A DNA stretch of 64,000 nt from Trissonchulus latispiculum (taxonomy: Eukaryota > Nematoda > Enoplea > Enoplida > Ironidae), in NCBI GenBank assembly GCA_030248195.1, contig JASAND010026649.1:1-64000 (forward strand), read 5' to 3'. Below are positions 52,871-64,000 of this stretch, piece after piece; positions within the stretch are counted from its first letter, which is position 1, and the number at the start of each line of letters is the position of its first letter. The notes below the pieces were generated by a model that was not told the origin of the DNA, did not search any database, and saw only the letters and a program-made list of their open reading frames with translations. The translations under genes and the position numbers were made by a program.

Positions 52871-53478
52871 ATACGCATACGACAAATATTGCTGAACGTA
52901 AAACAGTAAAACAATGACGAAATAATAACAAAATTAAATTGAGGTAGAGGCACCTTCCAGACGGCGCCAAATCTTAAATTTAATTTAAGGAAATTAAAAT
53001 GAAACAATGTAGAAATAATAACGAAATTAAATTTAAGATTTGACACGTCCGCGGTGCCTATTTTTAATGTACAACAAAAAATCATCATTTATTTTTGTTT
53101 GTTGTTGATTCATTATTCTCCCCCGTTAGCAATGCTTGATACGCATACCACAGATATTGCTGAAAGTAAAACAATGACGAAATAATAACGAAATTAAATA
53201 GAGGTAGAGGCACCTTCCAAACGGCGCCAAATCTTAAATTTAATTTAAGGAAATTAAAATGAAACAATGTAGAAATAATAACGAAATTAAATTTAAGATT
53301 TGACACGTCCGCGGTGCCTATTTTTAATGTACAACAAAAATCTTCATTTATTTTTGTTTGTTGTTGATTCATTATTCTCCCCCGTTAGCAATGCTTGATA
53401 CGCATACCACAGATATTGCTGAAAGTAAAACAATGACGAAATAATAACGAAATTAAATAGAGTTAGAGGCACCTTCCA
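52871..53478. repeat. ~260 bp tandem repeat, left arm
   Basis: 'ACAATGACGAAATAATAAC' recurs at 52911, 53171 and 53430. Each is preceded by GATACGCATAC and followed by GAGGCACCTTCCA. Two full units and a partial third are present; the right arm (61260-61680) has one unit fewer. The paired minus-strand frames ('FNFVIISTLFHFNF') come from this repeat. Confidence 0.85.
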
Positions 53479-53483
53479 CAAAA

Positions 53484-53558
53484 AGATTCCAGTGAGATTC
53501 GAACTCACGCACCACAGTGATTAGAACACCGACGCCTTCACTACTAGGCCATGGAATC
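53484..53558 (-). tRNA. tRNA-like gene, anticodon CTA (reads UAG), left arm
   Basis: On the minus strand 75 nt fold as a cloverleaf. The acceptor is GATTCCA/TGGAATC, the D arm GCCT/AGGC, the anticodon stem CGGTG/CACTG with loop TTCTAAT, and the T arm GTGAG-TTCGAAT-CTCAC. U33 is present, and the anticodon CTA would read the amber codon. A TTTTT run (AAAAA on +) directly follows the 3' end, as for Pol III termination. It could be a suppressor-type tRNA, a decayed tRNA or a SINE head. Confidence 0.65.
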
Positions 53559-53724
53559 ATTCAGTCTTCTACACGCTGAATTCCCCCCCTATTTTGTTCC
53601 CTAATCTGGTTTGTTGTTTTCCCTTCCAGTCTTATGAATATACAGGTTCAGAATTCATCTCTTAGCTAAACATAACATGTTCACCTTCTATTCTATTCTT
53701 AGGATTATAAAAGGGGAGGAAAAA

Positions 53725-53830
53725 GGAAACAAAAAATTCAAACGCAGTGGGAATCGAACCCATACGTCAATCTGATTTGGAGACTAACACCTATAATGTA
53801 AGTTAAATGAAACCTATACAGTAGAGGCTA
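53725..53830 (-). tRNA. tRNA-like fragment (pseudogene), left arm
   Basis: On the minus strand it contains 'GTCTCCAAATCAGA' and a T arm TATGGGTTCGATTCCCA. The 5' half is degraded. Related to 54876-54958, which shares the flank 'GGAAACAAAAAATTCAAACG'. Confidence 0.5.
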
Positions 53831-53939
53831 CAGGGCTACAGGACCTATATATATATGTTAGCGGTCACATGCATATAACTAGCAAACAATGCCGGCTTTT
53901 TGCGTTGTGCATCGATGTTAAAGAGTCACTTAGTTTTGG

Positions 53940-54435
53940 CAAGAGTACATAATATAAGAGTGTGCCACTAGGCACACTCTATGTTATCAGAGCAAAAACT
54001 ATGCTCTGCACGCTAACGGCCCACCCCCCCCCCCAAATCAGACCCTAGTGACCCCCCCCCCCGCAAATCAGTACCTAGTCGAAACGGGGGTACGCTGTCT
54101 CGCTCTATGTTTGTGTGCTTATGCTCGAAAACACAAGCAGTGCGAGAGCGAATTTTGTGCCTGCTTCGAGCTTTAGAACACAAACATAGCGCACAAAATT
54201 CTTTGAAGTGATGGGTCTAAAATTCGCTCTCGCACTGCTTGTGTTTTCGAGCATAAGCACACAAACATAGAGCGAGACAGCGTACCCCCGTTTCGACTAG
54301 GTACTGATTTGCGGGGGGGGGGGTCACTAGGGTCTGATTTGGGGGGGGGGATGGGCCGTTAGCGAGCAGAGCATACTTTTTGCTCTGATAACATTGAGTG
54401 TGCCTAGTGGCACACTCTTATATTAAGTACACTTG
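53940..54435. mobile_element. CAAGAGTACATAATA MITE, left arm
   Basis: The ends CAAGAGTACATAATATAAGAG and AGTACACTTG are imperfect mirrors. Inside, 'GTGCCACTAGGCACACTC', the 'AATCAGACCCTAGTGACCCC' core and 'AAACGGGGGTACGCTGTCTC' all occur with their reverse complements. It is the same family as 43047-43419. No clean target duplication is seen. Confidence 0.8.
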
Positions 54436-54875
54436 GTTATTGTAAGAGTCACTTAGTTATTGCTGATGTCAGTCAGCCCTCTCCCCGCTGCCTTTCCCCC
54501 TTCTATTTTTTGTTCCCTAATCTGGTTTGTTTGTTGTTCCCCCTTCTAGTCTTATGAATATACCGATTCAGAATTCATTTCGAAGTTAAACTTAACATGA
54601 TCTCCTTCTATTCTTATGAACATAAGATTCCGAATTCACCTCTTATCAGAACGTAAGAATTGACAGAAACTTAATAGTGATGCGCTTCCTCCCCCGCCAG
54701 CGTACTTATATTATGCTACAGTAAATTTGGAAAAGCTCTGTCAACTGTATATTACCAACCTGACTTAGCGTGAAACGTGAAATTGTTTAACTAAAACCTA
54801 AGGATATAAACTCACCCAACAAACAAAAGCAAAACAAGAAAGATTAAAATGAGAGGAAAAAGGAAACAAAAAATT

Positions 54876-54958
54876 CAAACGCTGTTTGAATCGAACCCAT
54901 ACGTCATTCAGATTTGGAGACCAACACCTATACCACTACACTACAAGGACACGTGTAA
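54876..54958 (-). tRNA. tRNA-like sequence, anticodon loop CTCCAAA, left arm
   Basis: On the minus strand it reads GTCCTTGTAGTGTAGTGGTA (A-box region), an anticodon loop CTCCAAA (CCA, a Trp-type anticodon), and GGGTTCGATTC as B box. The 3' half of the T stem and the acceptor strand do not pair, so it is probably a pseudogene. The + strand open frame at 54849-55031 is antisense to it. Confidence 0.45.
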
Positions 54959-55283
54959 GAAAATGATCTACAAAACTAAAAGGAGTGCAAAAGGCGAAAA
55001 GGGACACAGACAGACAAAAACAAAACTATAAACGATAAGAAAAAGAGACGCAATTTAAAAGGAGAAAACGCGTGACATGTGACCGAGCTAAGGTTACCCC
55101 TTGTGTGACCAACAAACCGCCTGCCAATTCGAGAACAAATATAACGTTAAGCTTTATCCACCATTCCACTAGCCTTTTTCTTGAATCTGTCAAAAATCGC
55201 ATCCTATTTAGAAAATTAATATTTGTGGAAAGAGTAAAGTAAGCCAGGACTATGGAAACTAGCGGTTTATATACGTTATGTGC

Positions 55284-56334
55284 GGAGTGTTCGAGACATT
55301 TTAATTTCTTAACAGTTAGCTTCATTTATTTTTGTATATATATTGTGTATTTTTGAAGTTGTCCTGCAAATGTTACCGGCTTGATAACCATAGCTTGGGC
55401 CCCCAAACTAAATCCAAGTCTTAATGACTTTATTGGGCACCCTGCTGTGCCGATTCCAATTTGAAGTGTAATAGAGAGGTCACATTGTGGTCAGCTCTAC
55501 TACCGTTTATAGTGCAAATGAAGGGGTCCCAACAGTGAATATATAAAGATTACAAATTGTAATGTTGCAAACAACTGACTTCATCTTTCTAAAGTGATAC
55601 TTAAACTTTAACTATAATTTATGAAATTAATTAAATGAAATTAAATTAATAAAATTGAATTGGCGCAATTAATAAAAGTTTAAATTGTTTGAAATTTTCT
55701 AAATCTTGAATGACTTGACTTTTGAGCACACGATAATAAAGATAATTTCATAAAAGTTAAGAAAAGTAATACTTTGTTTACTTTACGCATTCACACTTCA
55801 ACTTTTAAAAGTTTCAGCTTAGCTGAAAACTTGTTTTGCAGCATTATATACTACATATTTGTAGATCATTTATGATGGAGCCCTCTATTTGCAATTAAAA
55901 CTGTATTAGAGTTGACCACCAATTGCCCTCTCTATTAGACTTCAAATTGGAAACGACGCAGCAGGGTGCGCAATAAAGTCATTAATGAGTTGAACTTAAT
56001 CCACGAGATCATCAAGCCATGTTACCTTAGCTGTGTATGCGTAACTTGATGAATAGATGGCTAGCAAAATAAACCTATGTAACTAATTAATAAAATATTA
56101 GAACGTTAGATTCTTAAAATGTTAAAAATTGAGGTGTTTTATAGTTATGTCAAAAATCAAAAATAAAGTAAATTAGTTAGCTAGGTTTATTTATCCAGCC
56201 ATCTATTTATCAAGTTACGCATGCACAGTTGTATTGCAAGACAACTTCAAAAATACATTCATTATACAAATAAATAAGTTAACCGTTAAGAAATTAAAAT
56301 GACTCGAACACTTCGCATAATTGGCGATTATGAA
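55284..56334. mobile_element. Foldback element at inner end of left arm
   Basis: 'GTGTTCGAGACATTTTAATT' near 55292 is mirrored by 'AATTAAAATGACTCGAACAC' near 56292. Pairing continues through TTCTTAACNGTTA, TTTTTGAAGTTGTC and a ~150 bp block with 'CAATAAAGTCATTAA'. The arm of the giant palindrome ends within a few bases of this element's end. Both arms carry it. Confidence 0.75.
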
Positions 56335-56473
56335 ATACCTAAAATTACAGTATTTGGCGTCATCTATTACACTGAGGTACCGAATTCAGCTCTAAATCAT
56401 GTCTGACTGGGATGACTCATGTGTAAACTAATTAGGATGTAGACATTAGTACTACCCTGGAAGGAATAAAAAT

Positions 56474-56484
56474 TTTATTTTATT
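56474..56484 (-). promoter_or_regulatory. Probable poly(A) signals of the cyclase gene
   Basis: Two overlapping AATAAA hexamers (minus strand) lie about 30-45 bases downstream of the cyclase stop codon. The region is AT-rich, so chance occurrence is possible. Confidence 0.5.
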
Positions 56485-56514
56485 TTAATAAAATATATAT
56501 TCTAAGCAATAAAC

Positions 56515-58088
<1,574 letters not shown>

Positions 58089-58412
58089 TCAGAAATAGAG
58101 TCAAATATGAACTGATTTAGTAATTTGCTCTTGCAGTAAAGACGCAATAACTACATGTCTTTCCATTTCACAACATATGTTGGACTGGAAATACCATCTA
58201 TTTACATCCCGTTTTAGAGAAGCAGTGATCTAACAATAACCTAGATGTAAATAAATTCAGGGGCTCTGATCGAGCCAACCGAGATCAGTAAATCTAATAA
58301 CGCTCTATTGCGTTTAAAATGACAAACTAACTGGATTAACAATCAGCCGGATTATTCAACAATGTTAGCTTCTACAATAATAATCATATTGATATATATG
58401 TTATGCCGAATA

Positions 58413-59463
58413 TTCATAATCGCCAATTATGTGCGAAGTGTTCGAGTCATTTTAATTTCTTAACGGTTAACTTATTTATTTGTATAATAGTGTATTTTTG
58501 AAGTTGTCTTGCAAATATTGCTTTAACTGTGCATGCGTAACTTGATAAATAGATGGCTGGATAAATAAACCTAGCTAACTAATTTACTTTATTTTTGATT
58601 TTTGACATAACTATAAAACATTTTATTTATAATATTTTATTAATTAGTTACATAGGTTTATTTTGCTAGCCATCTATTCATCAAGTTACGCATACACAGC
58701 TAAGGTAACATGGCTTGATGACCATAGCTGGGACCCCCAAATTAAGTTCAACTCATTAATGACTTTATTGCGCACCCTGCTGCGTCGTTTCCAATTTGAA
58801 GTCTAATAGAGAGGGCAATTGGTGGTCAACTCTAATACAGTTTTAATTGCAAATAGAGGGGCCCCATCATAAAGATTACAAATATGTAGTATATAATGCT
58901 GCAAAACAAGTTTTCAGCTAAGCTGAAACTTTTAAAAGTTGAAGTGTGAATGCGTAAAGTAAACAAAGTATTACTTTTCTTAACTTTTATGAAATTATCT
59001 TTATTATCGTGTGCTCAAAAGTCAAGTCATTCAAGATTTAAGAAAATTTCAAACAATTTAAGCTTTTATTAATTGCGCCAATTCAATTTTATTAATTTAA
59101 TTTCATTTAATTAATTTCATAAATTATAGTTAAAGTTTAAGTATCACTTTAGAAAGATGAAGTCAGTTGTTTGCAACATTACAATTTGTAATCTTTATAT
59201 ATTCACTGTTGGGGCCCCCTTCATTTGCACTATAAACGGTAGTAGAGCTGACCACAATGTGACCTCTCTATTACACTTCAAATTGGAATCGGCACAGCAG
59301 GGTGCCCAATAAAGTCATTAAGACTTGGATTTAGTTTGGGGGCCCCAGCTATGGTTATCAAGCCGGTAACATTTGCAGGACAACTTCAAAAATACACAAT
59401 ATATATACAAAAATAAATGAAGCTAACTGTTAAGAAATTAAAATGTCTCGAACACTCCGCACA
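58413..59463. mobile_element. Foldback element at inner end of right arm
   Basis: This is the mirror copy of 55284-56334. 'AAGTGTTCGAGTCATTTTAA' near 58435 is reflected by 'TTAAAATGTCTCGAACACTC' near 59440. The arm boundary coincides with its end. Confidence 0.75.
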
Positions 59464-59785
59464 TAACGTATATAAACCGCTAGTTTCCATAGTCCTGGCT
59501 TACTTTACTCTTTCCACAAATATTAATTTTCTAAATAGGATGCGATTTTTGACAGATTCAAGAAAAAGGCTAGTGGAATGGTGGATAAAGCTTAACGTTA
59601 TATTTGTTCTCGAATTGGCAGGCGGTTTGTTGGTCACACAAGGGGTAACCTTAGCTCGGTCATATGTCACGCGTTTTCTCCTTTTAAATTGCGTCTCTTT
59701 TTCTTATCGTTTATAGTTTTGTTTTTGTCTGTCTGTGTCCCTTTTGCACTCCTTTTAGTTTTGTAGATCATTTTCTTACACGTGT

Positions 59786-59868
59786 CCTTGTAGTGTAGTG
59801 GTATAGGTGTTGGTCTCCAAATCTGAATGACGTATGGGTTCGATTCAAACAGCGTTTGAATTTTTTGT
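59786..59868 (+). tRNA. tRNA-like sequence, anticodon loop CTCCAAA, right arm
   Basis: This is the mirror copy of 54876-54958: GTCCTTGTAGTGTAGTGGTA, loop CTCCAAA, then GGGTTCGATTC. The 3' acceptor strand is missing, so it is probably a pseudogene or SINE remnant. Confidence 0.45.
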
Positions 59869-60308
59869 TTCCTTTTTCCTCTCATTTTAATCTTTCTTGT
59901 TTTGCTTTTGTTTGTTGGGTGAGTTTATATCCTTAGGTTTTAGTTAAACAATTTCACGTTTCACGCTAAGTTAGGTTGGTAATATACAGTTGACAGAGCT
60001 TTTCCAAATTTACTGTAGCATAATATAAGTACGCTGGCGGGGGAGGAAGCGCATCACTATTAAGTTTCTGTCAATTCTTACGTTCTGATAAGAGGTGAAT
60101 TCGGAATCTTATGTTCATAAGAATAGAAGGAGATCACGTTAAGTTTAACTTCGAAATGAATTCTGAATCGGTATATTCATAAGACTAGAAGGGGGTACAA
60201 CAAACAAACCAGATTAGGGAACAAAAAATAGAAGGGGGAAAGGCAGCGGGGGGGGGGGGGGAGAGGGCTGACTGACATCAGCAATAACTAAGTGACTCTT
60301 ACAATAAC

Positions 60309-60788
60309 CAAGTGTACATAATAAAAGAGTGTGCCACTAGGCACACGCAATGTTATCAGAGCAAAAACGATGCTCTGCTCGCTAACGCCCCCCCCCCCCC
60401 GTAAATCAGACCCTAGTGACCCCCCCCCCCCGTCAATTGCCTAGTCGAAACGGGGGTACGCTGTCTCGCTCTATGTTTGGTGCAACATGCTCGAGACCGG
60501 TGCGAGACGAATTTAGACCCATCACTTCAAAGAATTTTGTGCGCCATGTTTGTGTTCTAAAGCTCGAAGCAGGCACAAAATTCGCGCTCGCACTGCTTGT
60601 GTTTTCGAGCATAAGCACACAAACATAGAGCGAGTCAGCGTACCCCCGTTTCGACTAGGTACTGATTTGCGGGGGGGGTCACTAGGGTCTGATTTGGGGG
60701 GGGGTGGGCCGTTAGCGTGCAGAGCATAGTTTTTGCTCTGATAACATAGAGTGTGCCTAGTATCACACTCTTATATTATGTACTCTTG
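60309..60788. mobile_element. CAAGAGTACATAATA MITE, right arm
   Basis: This is the mirror copy of 53940-54435. It starts CAAGTGTACATAATA and ends TATTATGTACTCTTG. The core has long C and G runs around 'AATCAGACCCTAGTGACCCC'. The frames at 60416-60628 and 60433-60618 are repeat artefacts. Confidence 0.8.
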
Positions 60789-60914
60789 CCAAAACTAAGT
60801 GACTCTTTAACATCGATGCACAACGCAAAAAGCCGGCATTGTTTGCTAGTTAGATGCATGTGACCGCTAACATATATATAGGTCCTGTAGCCCTGTAGCC
60901 TCTACTGTATAGGT

Positions 60915-60990
60915 TTCATTTAACTTACATTATACGTGTTAGTCTCCAAATCAGAATGACGTATGGGTTCGATTCCCACTGCGTTTGAAT
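60915..60990 (+). tRNA. tRNA-like fragment (pseudogene), right arm
   Basis: This is the mirror of the fragment at 53725-53830: GTCTCCAAATCAGAATGACG followed by TATGGGTTCGATTCCCA. The 5' half is degraded. Confidence 0.45.
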
Positions 60991-61173
60991 TTTTTGTTTC
61001 CTTTTTCCTCCCCTTTTATAATCCTAAGAATAGAATAGAAGGTGAACATGTTAAGTTTAGCTAAGAGATGAATTCTGAACCTGCATATTCATAAGACTAG
61101 AAGGGAAAACAACAAACCAGATCAGGGAACAAAAATAGGGGGGGGGGGGAATTCAGCGTGTAGAAGACTGAAT

Positions 61174-61248
61174 GATTCCATGACCTAGTAGTGAAGGCGT
61201 CGGTGTTCTAATCACTGTGGTGCGTGAGTTCGAATCTCACTGGAATCT
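61174..61248 (+). tRNA. tRNA-like gene, anticodon CTA (reads UAG), right arm
   Basis: This is the mirror of 53484-53558. CTA lies at 61208-61210 in loop TTCTAAT, and TTTTT begins at the 3' end (61248-61252). One D-stem change (ACCT instead of GCCT) weakens pairing with AGGC, so this copy may be less functional than the left one. Confidence 0.6.
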
Positions 61249-61734
61249 TTTTGTGGAAGGTGTCTATACCTCATTCTAATTTAGTTAAATTTGGATTTGC
61301 GCCGTTTGGAAGGTGCCTCTACCTCTATTTAATTTCGTTATTATTTCGTCATTGTTTTACTTTCAGCAATATCTGTGGTATGCGTATCAAGCATTGCTAA
61401 CGGGGGAGAATAATGAATCAACAACAAACAAAAATAAATGAAGATTTTTTGTTGTACATTAAAAATAGGGACCGCGGACGTGTCAAATCTTAAATATAAT
61501 TTCGTTATTATTTCTACATTGTTTCATTTTAATTTCCTTAAATTAAATTTAAGATTTGGCGCCGTCTGGAAGGTGCCTCTACCTCAATTCAATTTTGTTA
61601 TTATTTCGTCATTGTTTTACTGTTTTACGTTCAGCAATATTTGTCGTATGCGTATCATTCATTCCACACCACTCAACAGCATCTCGCGCCTTTTGGGGGG
61701 GGGCTGTAGGTATCTGCACGCAAAAGTCTTCGGC

Positions 61735-62245
61735 GCCGGTGGGAATCCAACCCACAACCTTTCGACTCGCAGTCGGGAGCACTGACACCCGGCCATCGGC
61801 GCACAAATGAAAGATTTAAAGCGATTTGTTAAAGAAAAGAAGAAAGTGTGACTAGCAAAATGCTTAGTTTCAGTCAGTTAATCGTTCTTCACTTTTGTCT
61901 TGTCTGTTTTTGTTGTGCTTCTTTTTTTTGCGAAAGATTACTGTGATCAAGAACGCTGAATATCATTGATCTGGCTTTGTCAAATTTTGTCTATCCATAG
62001 GTGTTTGTGTTTATTCTAACGTGACATATACAGCAGCATTTTTTCGTGTGGCAAGTTTAGATATTCGATTTATGGTTTTCATTTGAACGGAGATGAAAAT
62101 ATCGATAATAGACACAAATAGATAATTAAACTCAAATTGATTGCGACCGGTTGGCCGGTTGGAGAAAGCACCCGTTTGTTAAACCTGAGTAGTGCTGGTT
62201 CAATTCTCCGTTAGTTCTTTTTTATGTTACAAATTTTAAGTCTTT
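61735..62245 (-). repeat. tRNA-derived repeat, copy 3 (right arm)
   Basis: This is the mirror of 52310-52870 and collinear with 48780-49390. The tRNA-like head lies at about 61799-61733 on the minus strand. The body includes AAAGATTACTGTGATCAAGA and ATAATAGACACAAATAGATA. Confidence 0.65.
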
Positions 62246-64000
62246 AGTACACTTGTTTGAAATAAACTAAGAAAGGATCCGATCAAGTACTTGGGAAGAA
62301 GCGGCTGTGTTTTAGAAGACAAGTTTGAAGGTTTAAAGTAAAATTGTTTTGATTCCCGTTAATATTAATTTCTGTCAATTAATTCACAGGACTTGCCACT
62401 TAAGGGGGGGTCACTTTGGTCAAAAATCGATAGTCACGGATTTCGCTCATTTTCACACATAATATGCCCCCATATGTTCTCAAAAGTAACTTAGAATATT
62501 AGCCTTCGAAATCAAACTGTGACAGAGTTATTCAGGTTCAAAGCCGGAAAACTTGAAAATTCCAGTGATGAGCCCTGCAAGGTCAGGTGGTGACCAAAGG
62601 CGACCGAAAACAGGGTTAACCGATACACCAAATTAAAGCCTTTACTAAGGTAATATTTAAGTGCAGACGTGGCTCAAGGCCAGCTATCCAGGCGTTCATA
62701 ATGCATGCTTGAGTGCTGCACTGACCTAACCTTGCAAGACTGCCCAGTATAAGTTTAACTCGTTTTATCTTGCACAGACAACATTTTAGACCCATGGTTG
62801 TATGAGAAAAGTTGCTCCTCGTTCCATTAGCTATCGATTGATATCCATTTTGTCTATATTTGGAAAAATTTTAAAATTGACTTTTTTCACCTATAAAGAT
62901 CAAAGGTGCCGCCACAGCAGCATGTTCAATATTGACGCATTTGTTTTGGCCACATTATGTGATAGACATAGATATATTAATTAATCTGCCAAGTTTGGTG
63001 ATTTTTTACCACATAATGAGTGAGAAATTATCAAAAGAATGTGAAAATTATGAAAAATGGCCATTTTTAGCAAAATTTGCTGTTTTTGTGGCAAGTTTTT
63101 TGAGCTTACTGTAGATGATAGAAACATGCGAGTACTTTCATAAGACGTGGTTTTATGCTAGAGTGCAGCTATCTATTGACCATTTCTGTAGCTTTTGCCA
63201 AGCGTTCAGGACAAGCAAAAGAGTACCGTAGGTCCTGTTTTTCATGGTCCAAAAATGGGCGATTTTCCAAAATTCTGACTTTAAAAATTCGTCAAAAATC
63301 CAATACTGAACAGAATCGCTTCAAAGAAGATAGCTGCACTCTACAATATGTCCTTAATGGTTCTGAAAATGTTTCAGAGTTCTGACTCTTATACAGTGAA
63401 AAATTTTTCTGCCACAAACTTTTTAACCTAACTTTTTCATTTTCCTATGTTTAACACATGTCGAGGTCACCTTTGAGGGCCTGTACAGAACGATAGAAGC
63501 AATATTTCGCAAAACGCTCTTGTCTTGTTTCGCGGGCCCATGTGGACTACAAAATACGTGAAAATGAGCAAAATCGGAGATGGTCGAAAAATCGGCAAAA
63601 AAGTGCCCCCCCCCTTAAACAAAAAAAGCAACTTTGGAAATCTTAAAGTTAGCATTTATACTTCAAACAGTTTGGTCAAAATTGGTCTCAATTGCAATTG
63701 TGAATTGACTTGTTGCTATAAAAACTATACCATTGCAGCAAAGGTCTTCACTAAACCTGGCTCATATCAAGGATTGTGAGAAATCACTGTGAAACTACCG
63801 TCCATTAAGGCTTCCAATGGGTGGTGAAACCAGGGGCCATATAATGCGTGCGCGACAGATCATCACCAATAACGGCAGCTATAATTTAGGAGCCCCCCCT
63901 CCCTCGCCAGGGGTTATCAGGAGAGCGGTAAAATTCAAGCTAGAGTATGCACATTAGCAGTCTTAAACTTGGTGTGAATATGCAAGGACAACCTGATTTG

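Larger units (their letters stand above)
50281..56334. repeat. Left arm of giant palindrome
   Basis: The sequence from 50281 (CAAATCAGGTTGTCC) to 56334 is matched by the reverse complement of 58413-64000. The 99-residue open frames at 55026-55325 and 59417-59716 differ by one residue, showing how alike the arms are. The left arm is ~460 bp longer, mainly because of two internal tandem duplications. Its outer end may lie left of 50281, since the right arm runs off the window. Confidence 0.95.
58413..64000. repeat. Right arm of giant palindrome (continues past window)
   Basis: It is the reverse complement of 50281-56334 with scattered substitutions and small indels. The final bases CCTGATTTG pair with CAAATCAGG at 50281, so the true arm is at least this long. 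It contains mirror copies of the tRNA-like genes, MITE, tRNA-derived repeat and foldback listed for the left arm. Confidence 0.95.

Noticed and set aside
52732..53372. Minus-strand frames with repeated 'FNFVIIS' peptides
   Set aside because: They arise from the ~260 bp tandem repeat and recur in the other arm; no start or domain.

Overview
This window is nuclear DNA from an animal, most likely an invertebrate. It has long GT-AG introns, AT-rich sequence, tRNA-derived repeats and many short inverted-repeat transposons. I can support one protein-coding gene: a membrane receptor guanylate cyclase of the natriuretic-peptide-receptor type (ANF-receptor ectodomain, one transmembrane helix, kinase-homology domain, coiled coil, cyclase). 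The phylum cannot be decided from the sequence.

Layout. About 1-25,700 holds no gene I can support. It contains a 4.1 kb foldback element with smaller palindromes nested in its arms (1-4132), a field of poly-C/poly-G plus AAAATTTT repeats with a TTAGGC-like hexamer array (5.1-8.4 kb), further foldback elements, a 5.9 kb non-coding block with short inverted ends (13.5-19.45 kb), a ~21 bp minisatellite (20.6 kb) and a TACATTGTA foldback (23.2-24.15 kb). From 25,728 to 47,018 the + strand carries 20 exons of the cyclase gene; the first is tentative. Every exon boundary keeps the reading frame. The introns hold at least seven foldback/MITE elements, including relatives of PIF/Harbinger and hAT. 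From 47 to 50 kb there are minisatellites, another foldback and a tRNA-derived repeat.

The main observation lies in 50,281-64,000. This is a very large palindrome: a left arm (<=50,281-56,334), a ~2.08 kb loop (56,335-58,412) and a right arm (58,413 to past the window end). The + strand cyclase stops inside the catalytic domain, at the phase-1 donor after 'HSGPVAA'. The three missing exons, through the stop codon, lie in the loop on the MINUS strand (58,072-57,989, 56,937-56,846, 56,730-56,515). They have intact splice sites and exactly the phases needed to follow the last + exon. Flipping the loop alone would restore a complete gene of about 1,110 codons plus an unseen 5' end. Either the loop has been inverted by recombination between the arms (possibly a polymorphism), or the assembly has placed it in the wrong orientation.

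The palindrome arms also carry a pair of tRNA-like genes with a CTA (amber) anticodon and 3' T-runs, other tRNA-like sequences, members of the CAAGAGTACATAATA MITE family and local tandem duplications that differ in number between the arms.
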